This document shows positions 46,652 through 57,688 of a DNA stretch of 64,000 bases, piece by piece; position 1 is the first letter of the stretch; each line of letters begins with the position of its first letter. The notes under the pieces were generated by a model. That model did not search any database, was not told where the DNA came from, and worked only from the letters and a program-made list of their open reading frames with translations. The stretch lies in assembly GCA_021813435.1 (NCBI GenBank), contig JAKAKR010000007.1, forward strand, positions 1-64,000, read 5' to 3'. This DNA is from Nanobdellota archaeon (GTDB lineage Archaea > Nanobdellota > Nanobdellia > Woesearchaeales > UBA9642). The position numbers were made by a program, and so were the translations under genes.

Positions 46652-47560
46652 TTATAAATCTTTTGGGGAGGATAATTGCGCAATGTCCCCCTGGATTGCG
46701 GCAATCTGCGCTTTTGTCGCCTTCTCTCCTGCAGCCATGATATCTTTAACATCCGTGAAATCGATGATGGTGGCATTCGTGATATCCGGCTCGATCATCC
46801 GCGAGGGTTTTTGCTTGTGATGGAGTTCATGCTCGATGATCTTTTCCTGGCCGATCGATACTGCCTTAAGAAAAATGTCCTTGAACCCGGATTTCGCGCT
46901 GATCTCAACTCCTGCCTGCGATACATTGACAAGGATAAGATAATCGACCTTATCCTCGATGAGTTTGAATGGCAATGGATTAATGACTCCGCCGTCCACA
47001 AGGATTTTTTCCTCATATTTTTTTGCGCGAAAGATGCCCGGATAGGCAATGGATGCCATGATTGCAGGCATGAGCGGGCCCTTGCTAAACACCACCTCTT
47101 TTCCTGCGACGACATCGGTCGCATTTACGTACAAAGGGATATGCAGGTCCTCAAAGCAATACTCCTTTTTCTGATTCTTTCCTGTCTCTTTTTTTCTTTG
47201 CCTGAAATACTGCATAATATTTTCCTTTATCCTCTCCGAGTGCTTCTTGTTCTCGATCTTTTGTTTCTGCTCCTCTTTCTTGAGGTATTCCAAAACAAAC
47301 TGCTGGACCTTATCCCCTTTTGCAAGTCCTGTCCTTGACAGTGAGAAATCAAAGATGTCATAAATATTCTTGATGTTTGCGACGAGTTTTTCGAGCGCTT
47401 CAATATCCTGATTATACGCGTAGCATGCGCCGACGAGCGCTCCTGCACTGCAGCCGGCGATATAATCAATAGGGATGTTATGCTCCTTGAGCACCTTGAG
47501 TACGCCGATATGCGCAAAACCTCTTGCGCCGCCACCACTGAGCACGAGTCCGATTTTCAT
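46652..47560 (-). CDS. Patatin-like phospholipase
   Basis: 302 residues. Catalytic dyad motifs: oxyanion loop GGGARGFAHIG at the N-terminus, nucleophile elbow GCSAGAL (GxSxG), and D-G-G at VDGGVINP. A charged, Lys-rich insertion of ~45 residues (about 95-140) lies between the elbow and the Asp and is unusual in length. It probably hydrolyses acyl esters of lipids; since archaeal lipids are ether-linked, the natural substrate may be host or scavenged lipid. Inference only. Confidence 0.9.
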   Translation of the reverse strand: MKIGLVLSGGGARGFAHIGVLKVLKEHNIPIDYIAGCSAGALVGACYAYNQDIEALEKLVANIKNIYDIFDFSLSRTGLAKGDKVQQFVLEYLKKEEQKQKIENKKHSERIKENIMQYFRQRKKETGKNQKKEYCFEDLHIPLYVNATDVVAGKEVVFSKGPLMPAIMASIAYPGIFRAKKYEEKILVDGGVINPLPFKLIEDKVDYLILVNVSQAGVEISAKSGFKDIFLKAVSIGQEKIIEHELHHKQKPSRMIEPDITNATIIDFTDVKDIMAAGEKATKAQIAAIQGDIAQLSSPKDL

Positions 47561-47602
47561 GCAATCCCATATAAGATGACTGTATTTATCTACTTTCCTC
47601 TT

Positions 47603-48184
47603 TTACAATCCTACCATGTGCCACAATCCTGAAAATACCGTGAATCCGTCAAATCCGGGAATCGGGATCATGTTGAATATGAAAAGGAATATGTTGATGT
47701 TTCTTGTGAGCGTCCAGAAATGGAACGTACTTGTCTTGAGCCGTGGAGTGGTCTTGAGGACAATGAACGCCGTAAGAAAGAGCGCAAGATTGACTGCAGG
47801 ACCCATGAACGCAATAAGCGTACTCTCTCCGACTGTTGCTGCGCCGCCGATGGAGACAAATGCCGGTACAAAGAATATGAATGGGAAATTGATGAGTCGC
47901 AAGACTATGGCGATTGCAAGCCAGAGATACGCGGCATGGAATGTTGCAGAGAGCCCGAAAGAGAGCGCGGTGATCTTGTGTCCGAGTTCATGCAGGATGA
48001 TTGCAGGGGCTGTGACAAGGGCTGCAAACCAGAAATCCGCCCATTGGAACCCTGAGGCCTTGCGCAGATAGCGTGCGAGCACGTCCTCATTCTTTTTTGC
48101 AGTCTTGAATGTATTCATGAAAATAAATCCAATGACTCCAATCATGAGGAGCATATCTACAATTTCCCAAAACGTGATGAACAT
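47603..48184 (-). CDS. Site-2 protease (M50) membrane metalloprotease 1
   Basis: 193 residues with four to five membrane helices. The zinc motif is HELGH in PAIILHELGHKITAL, and the second metal-ligand motif is NMIPIPGFDG. It cleaves membrane-embedded substrates. A second M50 gene is at 58624. No PDZ domain. Substrates are unknown, though the many single-pass envelope proteins here are candidates. Confidence 0.9.
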   Translation of the reverse strand: MFITFWEIVDMLLMIGVIGFIFMNTFKTAKKNEDVLARYLRKASGFQWADFWFAALVTAPAIILHELGHKITALSFGLSATFHAAYLWLAIAIVLRLINFPFIFFVPAFVSIGGAATVGESTLIAFMGPAVNLALFLTAFIVLKTTPRLKTSTFHFWTLTRNINIFLFIFNMIPIPGFDGFTVFSGLWHMVGL

Positions 48185-48222
48185 AGTCGGGGATAGTAAC
48201 GGCCCCTATATAAATATTATGT

Positions 48223-48286
48223 ATGGTTTATTTTGATAAATGCGTAAGATATTGATGGTTTATTTTGATAAATGCGTAAGATATTG
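48223..48286. repeat. Tandem duplication, 2 x 32 bp
   Basis: Two exact copies of the unit ATGGTTTATTTTGATAAATG...ATATTG lie at 48223-48254 and 48255-48286. The second unit contains the 3' end of the gene at 48260-48697, so the duplication copied a gene end. Confidence 0.85.
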
Positions 48287-48697
48287 TCCGATCATATATC
48301 CTACGTAATTGCTCGCGTAGCTTATTGCTGCACCAAATACTGCGCCAACAGTGACTCCGCCCACAATCCCTACCGTTGCACCACTTGTTGTTTTTACAAT
48401 ATTCTCAAGGGCGCTGTCGCGTGAGCAGGATGAGAGTCCAAATGTGGCTCCGTAACTTATGCCCATGATCCCTCCAAATAGTGCACCTGCTGAACTGTTC
48501 ACAATGCTCGGGCCATTTGTTAACATGAATTCTACATCACTGGGCAATTGTATTCCTGATGCATGGCAATATCCTCGATACATCCCGGAGTAGAATGGGA
48601 TTCCTGGTGCTAATATGCGGTATGTAATTCTTTGTATTGCTTCACCGATGGATCGTGGCTTTACTTTTTTGGTTGAGATGAATTTTATATTGTTCAT
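48260..48697 (-). CDS. Small Gly-zipper membrane protein
   Basis: 145 residues. The N-terminal 60 residues are basic and aromatic. Then two glycine-rich hydrophobic segments follow: SSAGALFGGIMGISYGATFGLS and SGATVGIVGGVTVGAVFGAAIS, typical of Gly-zipper helical hairpins that pack or oligomerise in membranes. Four Cys are scattered. No family is recognised. Its 3' end is duplicated (see the 32-base repeat). Confidence 0.75.
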   Translation of the reverse strand: MNNIKFISTKKVKPRSIGEAIQRITYRILAPGIPFYSGMYRGYCHASGIQLPSDVEFMLTNGPSIVNSSAGALFGGIMGISYGATFGLSSCSRDSALENIVKTTSGATVGIVGGVTVGAVFGAAISYASNYVGYMIGQYLTHLSK

Positions 48698-48814
48698 AGT
48701 AACCTCCAGATAACACGACTTGTAATCTGAAGATATCCTTATTATTTCAAACTTTCTATAATAAATTAGTTATTTTAACAAAATATTTATAAATAATAGG
48801 ATATATTAACCATT

Positions 48815-49777
48815 ATGAAGAAGTTATCTGAAAAAGATAGAAAGTTGATGAAATGCCTTGATGAGAACGCGCGTATGCCAATTACACAGATTGCCAAAAA
48901 AATCCGGCTCTCGGTCAGCAATACGAATTATCGATTGCAACACCTGCGCGATCACGCGATCATTACGGAATTTTATCTTCTCATCAACCCGTTCGCATTT
49001 ACCGGGCGATACGATCGCATCATCCTCAAATTGCGCAATGATTACCCCCGTGAGGAACTTATCGCGTACTGCCGTTCAAATCCCCGTATAGGATGGTTTT
49101 TTGAAGCAGATGGAGACTGGAATTTCGCGTTTCAGGTATGGTCGACAACAATCACCCAGACACAGCAGGTGCTGCACGATTTTCTTTCCGCTTTTAGCGA
49201 ATATATCCGAGAATATGTTATTTCTTCGGTCGTTTCAATAAAAAAGTATGAACATCACTTTATTTATCGTCAACAAACAACCTGTACTGCAATCATCGAG
49301 ACCCCGACTATCGCATTGGACGCCCTTGACAGAAAGATCATTTCACTGCTCTTTCGCAATGCACGCATGACCCTTCTTGAAGTTGGCGCAGCACTGAAAG
49401 CCGATTACAAGACCATCGCGTATCGTCTTAAAAATCTTGAAAAAAAAGGCGTTATCATCGGTTATAAAACACAGATCAACAGATTTACGTTAGGATACGA
49501 CTATTACAAAATCATACTCCGATTCGGATCATTCACGAAAAAGGACATCACGCGACTCAAAGAGTATCTCCTCTCAGATCCTCGCGTGCTATTTATCACT
49601 GAGGCTTTAGGATGGGCAGACTTGGAATTTGAGTTCTTCGGAGAGACACAGGATGATTATCGCAAATTTCAGGAGACACTCAAAAAACAATTCGCAAAAG
49701 TCATCAAAGAATACGACGTGATCATCCCCAAAAATTTTGAGTGGAACCACATCATCCCCACTACTGCAAAGGATTAG
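48815..49777 (+). CDS. Double Lrp/AsnC-type transcription regulator
   Basis: 320 residues made of two fused Lrp/AsnC units. HTH 1 is DRKLMKCLDENARMPITQIAKKIRLSVSNTNYRLQHL (about 5-41) with a ligand-sensing (RAM-like) domain to ~150; HTH 2 is LDRKIISLLFRNARMTLLEVGAALKADYKTIAYRLKNLEKKG (~170-210) with a second sensor. A TATA-like AAATATTTATAAATAA lies ~25-35 bases before ATG 48815. The pseudo-dimer arrangement is unusual next to single-unit Lrps. Convergent with gyrB, six bases apart. Confidence 0.88.
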   Translation: MKKLSEKDRKLMKCLDENARMPITQIAKKIRLSVSNTNYRLQHLRDHAIITEFYLLINPFAFTGRYDRIILKLRNDYPREELIAYCRSNPRIGWFFEADGDWNFAFQVWSTTITQTQQVLHDFLSAFSEYIREYVISSVVSIKKYEHHFIYRQQTTCTAIIETPTIALDALDRKIISLLFRNARMTLLEVGAALKADYKTIAYRLKNLEKKGVIIGYKTQINRFTLGYDYYKIILRFGSFTKKDITRLKEYLLSDPRVLFITEALGWADLEFEFFGETQDDYRKFQETLKKQFAKVIKEYDVIIPKNFEWNHIIPTTAKD

Positions 49778-49783
49778 ACAATC

Positions 49784-52338
<2,555 letters not shown>

Positions 52339-53523
52339 ATGAAAGTTGCAATCCTTTCCAGTGTCTTTCGCAAAGAGGGAGATTTCAAGGAAGTGGAAGA
52401 GGATCTCTACACGGTTGGCAATGCAGTCAAGCGCGTTCTTGAAAGTGCAGGACATGAAGCAGTATTCTTTGATGTGAACGAGAAAACATTTGAGGAACTG
52501 CGCAATTCTGATATCGAGATGGCATTCAATGTCTGCGAGCGTTTCAATGGCTCAAGCCTTTTTGAACCGCACATCGCATCAATGCTGGAACTGCTCAACA
52601 TCCCTTATACGGGTTCTGGACCACTCACACTTGCAACCTGCATCAACAAAGTCAGAGTCAAGGAAATCCTGATGCATCACGGAATCCTGACACCGAACTA
52701 TCAGGTATTCTACTCGCGCAACAAGAAACTCGATCCTGAGCTCAAATTCCCGCTCATCGTAAAACCCGTCTGCATGGACAATAGCATCGGCATCGGTTCA
52801 GATGCAGTCGTCAATAATGATGAGGAACTGCGCTCAAAAGTCGGCTATATCCTGCGCACCTATGACCAGCCAGCGCTCGTCGAGGAATTTATTGCCGGAA
52901 AAGAGATCACCGTAGGAGTTCTCGGCAACGGACGAAACGCAACACTACTCCCCACGGCAGAAGTCGTCTTCAAGAATTGGCCGGCAGAGGACAACAAGGT
53001 TTACAGTTATGAGGCGAAATGGAGCAAGGACTCAGACCAGTGGAAAGGTATCACGATCGAGGTTCCTGCAGATCTGCCTAAATACCAGGAATACCGCATC
53101 AAGCGGACCGCACTACAGGTCTATAATATATTAGGAGTCAGGGATTATGGCAGGGTTGACATGCGGCTCAGTCCTGACGGCGTACCCTATGTCCTTGAGA
53201 TGAACCCGAACCCGGGTATCAGCCCGACAGTCTCCGACGATGAACAGCCCGACTTCATCCCGCTTGCAGCAGAAAAAGCAGAAATGAATTATGATCAACT
53301 GATACTACGCATATTTAATGAGGCGCTTGAACGGTATAACATGACCATCAAGATTATGGAAATGCCAAAACCCGCAACTACAGAGAATACACCTATTGCG
53401 GTGACAACAGAAGTCGGGACTGCACTCAAGACAGGAAATGGCGAAGTGCAGATTCCTGAGTTGAAACAGAAGATATCGCAGAAAGAAAAACCAGTACGGG
53501 TTGATCCAGACATTGTCATCTAA
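52339..53523 (+). CDS. ddl: D-Ala-D-Ala-ligase-like ATP-grasp enzyme
   Basis: 394 residues. ATP-grasp core: FNVCERFNGSSLFEPHIASMLELLNIPYTGSG, the glycine-rich loop FPLIVKPVCMDNSIGIG, VEEFIAGKEITVGVLG, and the metal site DYGRVDMRLSPDGVPYVLEMNPNPGI. The last ~60 residues are a Thr/Lys-rich tail beyond the domain. In bacteria this family joins two D-Ala for peptidoglycan; no Mur genes are visible here, so the product may be another dipeptide or peptide. Two Fem-like transferases follow on the same strand. Confidence 0.85.
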   Translation: MKVAILSSVFRKEGDFKEVEEDLYTVGNAVKRVLESAGHEAVFFDVNEKTFEELRNSDIEMAFNVCERFNGSSLFEPHIASMLELLNIPYTGSGPLTLATCINKVRVKEILMHHGILTPNYQVFYSRNKKLDPELKFPLIVKPVCMDNSIGIGSDAVVNNDEELRSKVGYILRTYDQPALVEEFIAGKEITVGVLGNGRNATLLPTAEVVFKNWPAEDNKVYSYEAKWSKDSDQWKGITIEVPADLPKYQEYRIKRTALQVYNILGVRDYGRVDMRLSPDGVPYVLEMNPNPGISPTVSDDEQPDFIPLAAEKAEMNYDQLILRIFNEALERYNMTIKIMEMPKPATTENTPIAVTTEVGTALKTGNGEVQIPELKQKISQKEKPVRVDPDIVI

Positions 53524-53583
53524 GCTGTCTCTCATACGCATCTCGGAATGCGATGTCATGATCTGGTCGTTGTTTGGGGTATT

Positions 53584-54564
53584 ATGGAAATTATTTCTGA
53601 CATCGAAAAGGACCGTGCACGTGTTGAATCACTGATACAGGCATATGGCTGCGCTGCAGAACACCAGTATTATTGTTACACGTATAATATAGAACCCTGG
53701 GAAAAACCATTCGTCTTTATCTTCGCAGACGGTACAGGAATCCTTGCAAAATATGATCCGCGGTCAAGTGAGTGGACGATCTTCTCAGAGATCCTTGCCC
53801 CTCCTGAAAAAAAAACAGAGCGATTGCTTACATTTCTCAATCATGTCTTTGCGGGAAATCTTCCCGTCAAAAAGGTGTGGGTCGAATTGGAATCACAAAC
53901 ACGTAAAGCAGTCCTTGAGACGCTCAGGACGCATCACTCGTATAAAGCAAACAAGATCAATTATACCCTAACCTGGCCGGTTTTTGACCTCTTGGAATGG
54001 ACCGGCGACACCTTTGAAGGAAAGGATTGGAAGGACATGCGCTATTATTGGAACAAATATTTTCGTGAACACCACGTAGAGTTTGTGTCAGCGCTTGACG
54101 TCTCAACAGAGGAATTGCTGCAAGTCGTCGACACCTGGAAAGCGCAGCGTACGACTGGCGATAAGACATTTGCCCATTATTATCGGCACGCAATCGTGCA
54201 TGGATTCAAGGGATTTGATTATCATCGCATCATGCGCGTCGACGGGAAAGTACAGGCAATCACTGCAGGGTTCTTCCCGCGCGACGGCTACTATTACTCA
54301 TCGATCGGCATTGCACTGCGTGACATCGATAGGACCGGAGAGATTGCAAATATTGATGATCTCCGATTCCTCAAATCCCGAAACGTTCGAATTGCTGATT
54401 TTGGCGGTGGGGAAAAGACACTTACGACCTTCAAGAAGAAATTCCGGCCGACACGTTACTACAAGACGCATATCTTCTCTATTGTATCACGCACAGTCAA
54501 CACGACAGGAAAAACAACGAACACCAAAGCAGAAGATCCCTCTGTCAGGGACGGCGCGCATTAA
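53584..54564 (+). CDS. Fem/LPG-synthase-like GNAT acyltransferase 1
   Basis: 326 residues from ATG 53584; an upstream in-frame start at 53548 is less likely. The fold is a tandem GNAT of the FemABX / phosphatidylglycerol-lysyltransferase C-terminal (DUF2156) kind: an N-terminal GNAT-like half, the basic helix WKDMRYYWNKYFRE, then FAHYYRHAIVHGFKGFDYHRIMRVDGKVQAITAGFF and the hallmark ending IADFGGGEKTLTTFKKKFRPTRYYK. Such enzymes use aminoacyl-tRNA or acyl-CoA donors. 60 bases after the ATP-grasp gene; paralogous to the next gene. Confidence 0.8.
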   Translation: MEIISDIEKDRARVESLIQAYGCAAEHQYYCYTYNIEPWEKPFVFIFADGTGILAKYDPRSSEWTIFSEILAPPEKKTERLLTFLNHVFAGNLPVKKVWVELESQTRKAVLETLRTHHSYKANKINYTLTWPVFDLLEWTGDTFEGKDWKDMRYYWNKYFREHHVEFVSALDVSTEELLQVVDTWKAQRTTGDKTFAHYYRHAIVHGFKGFDYHRIMRVDGKVQAITAGFFPRDGYYYSSIGIALRDIDRTGEIANIDDLRFLKSRNVRIADFGGGEKTLTTFKKKFRPTRYYKTHIFSIVSRTVNTTGKTTNTKAEDPSVRDGAH

Positions 54565-54650
54565 AGCGCGAGCGCGCACATAAAAAACGCAAATCATATA
54601 AACAGTGCATCAATCCATTATTATACCACATCACACTCCAAAGGTTTCCC

Positions 54651-55697
54651 ATGGTCCCTGAACCACAATTCTTTTTTGACGTCAAATCCGAAGAGAACAC
54701 GAAGCTGATCAAGGAATGTATTGCACGCAACGGCTATACGCCGGAGCACAATTATGATTATTTTCTTTCCTGCGAAGAGAAAGATCGCAGACTCGTATTC
54801 ATCTATTTCGGGAATTATCAGGGACTCTTATGCACTGAATGGGATAATCATCTCTGGCAGGTCGAATCACAGATTATGGCGCCCAAAGAGCTGCGCGCAT
54901 CACTCTTTCTTGCATTCATCAAAAAAACATTCGAGTCCTATCCCTGCAAGAAGATATTTGTGGAATGCATCCCTGAGGTACGCAGTGCAATCATCAAGGG
55001 ATTAAAGATATTCATCCCTGCAGACGGTGCATATGCCGGAACGAAAATTATCGCCGGAGACATTATTGATCGGCTCTACACCCCTATTATCTCACTTATC
55101 GCATGGGATCCTGCCTTGCCGGGTCCGGAGATGAGTAAACTGCGCAAGTGCAAGAATCGCTTCCAGCGCAATTATACTGTTACACTACTTGCCGGCAATG
55201 ATGCTGCAGCAGTGCCACTTGAGGAATACCGCACACTCGTCCATGCATGGAAAAAGCAGCGCAAGGCGCGCGACCGCGCCTATTATGAAGATTATATCCA
55301 GTTTTTCAAGAATGGATTCAAGGGTTCAGACGTGCATTTGGCGCTCCGCCTCAACGGAAGGCTCTGCGGGGTCTCTGCAGCTTGGAAAGTGCCGAATACT
55401 GAGCAGACTGTCTATTATGGCATCAACCTGCATGATTATAGTATCCCAGAACTCGGGGACTTTCTGACAGTGATGTTTCTTGAAGAACTCAAGAAGGCAG
55501 GATACCACTACATGGATTTTGGAACCAGCGACGAGGGGCTCCTGCGCTATAAGCAGAAATTCAATCCCATCAGCACTTACGAGACAGTCTGGTTCTACAT
55601 CAGGCCGGAAAAACTGAAGGAATCAAAAGAGCGCGATACTGCGCCAGTCATCCCGCATCAGCCAGCACATCCGCCAATGCCGGATGATCATTCGTGA
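54651..55697 (+). CDS. Fem/LPG-synthase-like GNAT acyltransferase 2
   Basis: 348 residues. It is collinear with the gene at 53584: EHNYDYFLSCEEKDRRLVFIYFGNYQGLLC in the first half, SKLRKCKNRFQRNYTVTLL, YYEDYIQFFKNGFKGSDVHLALRLNGRLCGVSAAW and the ending YMDFGTSDEGLLRYKQKFNPISTYE. A His/Pro-rich tail is added. The two copies are clearly diverged, so they may add different residues or act on different acceptors. The substrate is not readable from sequence. Confidence 0.8.
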   Translation: MVPEPQFFFDVKSEENTKLIKECIARNGYTPEHNYDYFLSCEEKDRRLVFIYFGNYQGLLCTEWDNHLWQVESQIMAPKELRASLFLAFIKKTFESYPCKKIFVECIPEVRSAIIKGLKIFIPADGAYAGTKIIAGDIIDRLYTPIISLIAWDPALPGPEMSKLRKCKNRFQRNYTVTLLAGNDAAAVPLEEYRTLVHAWKKQRKARDRAYYEDYIQFFKNGFKGSDVHLALRLNGRLCGVSAAWKVPNTEQTVYYGINLHDYSIPELGDFLTVMFLEELKKAGYHYMDFGTSDEGLLRYKQKFNPISTYETVWFYIRPEKLKESKERDTAPVIPHQPAHPPMPDDHS

Positions 55698-55779
55698 GAA
55701 AATCTTGACTTTACTTTTGGACATGAGTTGAGGAGTACATTCTTACATCCGCTGAAAGGATATCGATATCAGTTCAGAC

Positions 55780-56259
55780 TCATTTCAAAGAATACAATGT
55801 TTTCAACTGTTTTATTCGGTATTTCTCTATTTCCTTATCAAATGGCTTGGTTTTTTCTATCAATCTGATTGCATCCGTTATTAATAGATATTTTTTTCCT
55901 TTCCATGCATCGGACGGATCTCCTTTCGGTTTGACAAATCCTTTGACTGTACCAACAAAAAAGTGCATCTCTTCGCCTCTAAATTTTGAGTATCTTTTCT
56001 TTTGTTTTCTGGTTTTGGCCCAATCAGGTCCCCAATCAAAACGTAAGACACCTATTTTTTTGATGATGTTATCACAGACAATCCCTGCTTCTTCCATAGA
56101 TTCCCGGATAAGCGCCTCTTTTGGATTTTCCTTTGAATCAACGCCTCCCCCGGGAAAGACCACATAGCCTTTTCTCGTATCCTTTGCCACAATGTATTTA
56201 TTTTTGTATAAGAAGTAGCCCTCACAATTCTTCCTATAAGGTAGATTTTTTCTCTTCAT
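55780..56259 (-). CDS. NUDIX hydrolase
   Basis: 159 residues. The Nudix box is GGGVDSKENPKEALIRESMEEAGI (G5E7REU2E3GU pattern kept). The fold start FLYKNKYIVAKDTRKGYVVFPGGG is typical. It hydrolyses nucleoside diphosphate derivatives; the exact substrate is unknown. No partner gene; it is convergent with the transferase gene. Confidence 0.9.
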   Translation of the reverse strand: MKRKNLPYRKNCEGYFLYKNKYIVAKDTRKGYVVFPGGGVDSKENPKEALIRESMEEAGIVCDNIIKKIGVLRFDWGPDWAKTRKQKKRYSKFRGEEMHFFVGTVKGFVKPKGDPSDAWKGKKYLLITDAIRLIEKTKPFDKEIEKYRIKQLKTLYSLK

Positions 56260-56321
56260 TTTAGTTTTACAGAATACTGAACTGCTATTTTTGTGTTCTT
56301 ATCTATCGTCAGTAAAACCAA

Positions 56322-56411
56322 AGCCCCCGGCGAGAGTTGCACTCGCGACCTTCTGATTTCTGGGCACTGCTGCCTACGAGTCAGACGCACTAGCTACTAT
56401 GCTACGAGGGC
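56322..56411 (-). tRNA. tRNA-Thr (anticodon CGT) with 17-base intron
   Basis: Acceptor GCCCTCG pairs with CGGGGGC (one T-G), discriminator T. The anticodon stem TCTGA/TCAGA has loop CTCGTA...A, anticodon CGT. A 17-base intron (GGCAGCAGTGCCCAGAA) after position 37 contains a GGCA/TGCC hairpin; a full bulge-helix-bulge is not obvious. The mature length is 73, as for the TGT gene. It shares that gene's unusual T-loop TGCAACT and D-loop AGTAGCTA. A TATA-like CTTTAAAAAC lies ~30 bases upstream. CCA is not encoded. Confidence 0.9.
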
Positions 56412-56471
56412 ATGATGAGAAGATTTATCCTGTTGTTTTTAAAGATTTAGTTTTTTTTGTCTACAAGAAGA

Positions 56472-57284
56472 TTAGGTGTGCTGCAGCGCTTTGTTTAAGT
56501 CCTGTGTGCTTATCACCATGCTTACGGAGAATTTTGCGATGGGGTCTATTACTGCAGTAAGAATAGTGGCTACTATCCCTAACAGCATAAAGACTGCTCC
56601 GCCGGCTGCAGTACCGAGACCGGGGTAATCGTTGAATCTGGTATCCGTACCTGGAGCATTGTCCAAAAGCCAATCTACCAATTTAAACGCAGCATTATTC
56701 ACGATGTTTGTTCCTATGGTCTTGAGGAATACCTGATCGAGAGATATTTTATCTACACTGTGCCTGTCAACCATTCTTCCGAATGAATCCTTTTCAGCTT
56801 CAAGATTATTGTAGTATTGATGCATGGTGTAGGGATCGATGATATGATGTTTTTCATAATAATGAAGCATGGTGTTTATTTCTTTTTGTTCCATTTCGAT
56901 TCTGTCTTGCACTTTTTTGATATTATCAAGGAGCAACGCCGTGTATCGTATATACCAAAGGATTTTGGCGATACTTTTTACCTTAAAAAATTTTGCGAGC
57001 TCATCGCTGACACCATCAAGCGTTCGTATATAAAATTTCATTCCATTTTCGCAGCTCTCAAGAACTTTTCTTTCCCTGCTGACAATAGTGTTAAGCCTAT
57101 CAAGGCTTTCTTTGTCTCTCTTTATCCTCAGATCGCGTATCGCAAGCTGGTGTTGTTCATTTATCGCAACCCACAGGCCACGATTGTCCTTGTCACCAAC
57201 CACTTGTGTGAATTTTTCGTTGAATGTGCTCGTTTGTTGTGTAAGAAGAATAATACGCTGTTTTATTTTCTCAGTATATTCCAT
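56472..57284 (-). CDS. Coiled-coil protein with C-terminal hydrophobic region
   Basis: 270 residues. Residues 1-180 are predicted alpha-helical with heptad-like stretches (LRIKRDKESLDRLNTIVSRERKVLESCENG, KKVQDRIEMEQKEIN). Residues ~225-258 form a hydrophobic Gly-rich segment (GLGTAAGGAVFMLLGIVATILTAVIDPI). No signal peptide at the start. No family recognised; its shape recalls membrane-associated helical proteins. A MITE lies upstream, beginning 46 bases from its start. Confidence 0.75.
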   Translation of the reverse strand: MEYTEKIKQRIILLTQQTSTFNEKFTQVVGDKDNRGLWVAINEQHQLAIRDLRIKRDKESLDRLNTIVSRERKVLESCENGMKFYIRTLDGVSDELAKFFKVKSIAKILWYIRYTALLLDNIKKVQDRIEMEQKEINTMLHYYEKHHIIDPYTMHQYYNNLEAEKDSFGRMVDRHSVDKISLDQVFLKTIGTNIVNNAAFKLVDWLLDNAPGTDTRFNDYPGLGTAAGGAVFMLLGIVATILTAVIDPIAKFSVSMVISTQDLNKALQHT

Positions 57285-57329
57285 ACTAAAATGTATACTA
57301 TATCTTTATAAAGTTTTCTCTCATGATCC

Positions 57330-57483
57330 GGCGCCTTTCAACATCTTTTCTTTTTGCCATGTTTAGCTCACGTTATATGTTTATTGATATGCAAATTCCC
57401 TCTTGTAATATTCCTTTGCAATCGTTTATGTGTTAAATTTTCGCTCACTTTTGCATGGCAAAAACGACTTTTTGAAAGGATCC
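57330..57483 (-). mobile_element. MITE-like element, copy 2 (154 bp)
   Basis: Reverse-complement copy of the element at 5470-5623, the same length with about five differences. On the plus strand it begins GGCGCCTTTCAA and ends TTGAAAGGATCC. It is flanked by an 11-base direct repeat TCTCATGATCC (57319-57329 and 57484-57494), evidence of transposition. It sits in the promoter-side gap between the coiled-coil gene and the zinc-ribbon gene. Confidence 0.85.
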
Positions 57484-57532
57484 TCTCATGATCCGCATCA
57501 AGAATCCTGTTTTTTGCTCTGATAACCCATGT

Positions 57533-57688
57533 CTACAGATTTAGTTTTTGCCTGAGTTCAGCATCAGAATATTGTTTTTGGCATTGCGGGCAGACGACCT
57601 TTTTCTTTTTGCCCTTCCGATAATAAGTCCCGACGATCTTATTCATGAATGTCAATTCAATACGTGCAGAACAACTATCGCATTTCAT
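57533..57688 (-). CDS. 51-residue zinc-ribbon protein
   Basis: MKCDSCSARIELTF opens with CxxC, a Lys-rich hairpin (YYRKGKKKKV) follows, then VVCPQCQKQYSDAEL closes with the second CxxC, so one zinc ribbon. The ATG overlaps the stop of the upstream gene (ATGA), so it is translationally coupled to the coiled-coil protein at 57685-58071. Too short for most callers. Confidence 0.75.
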   Translation of the reverse strand: MKCDSCSARIELTFMNKIVGTYYRKGKKKKVVCPQCQKQYSDAELRQKLNL

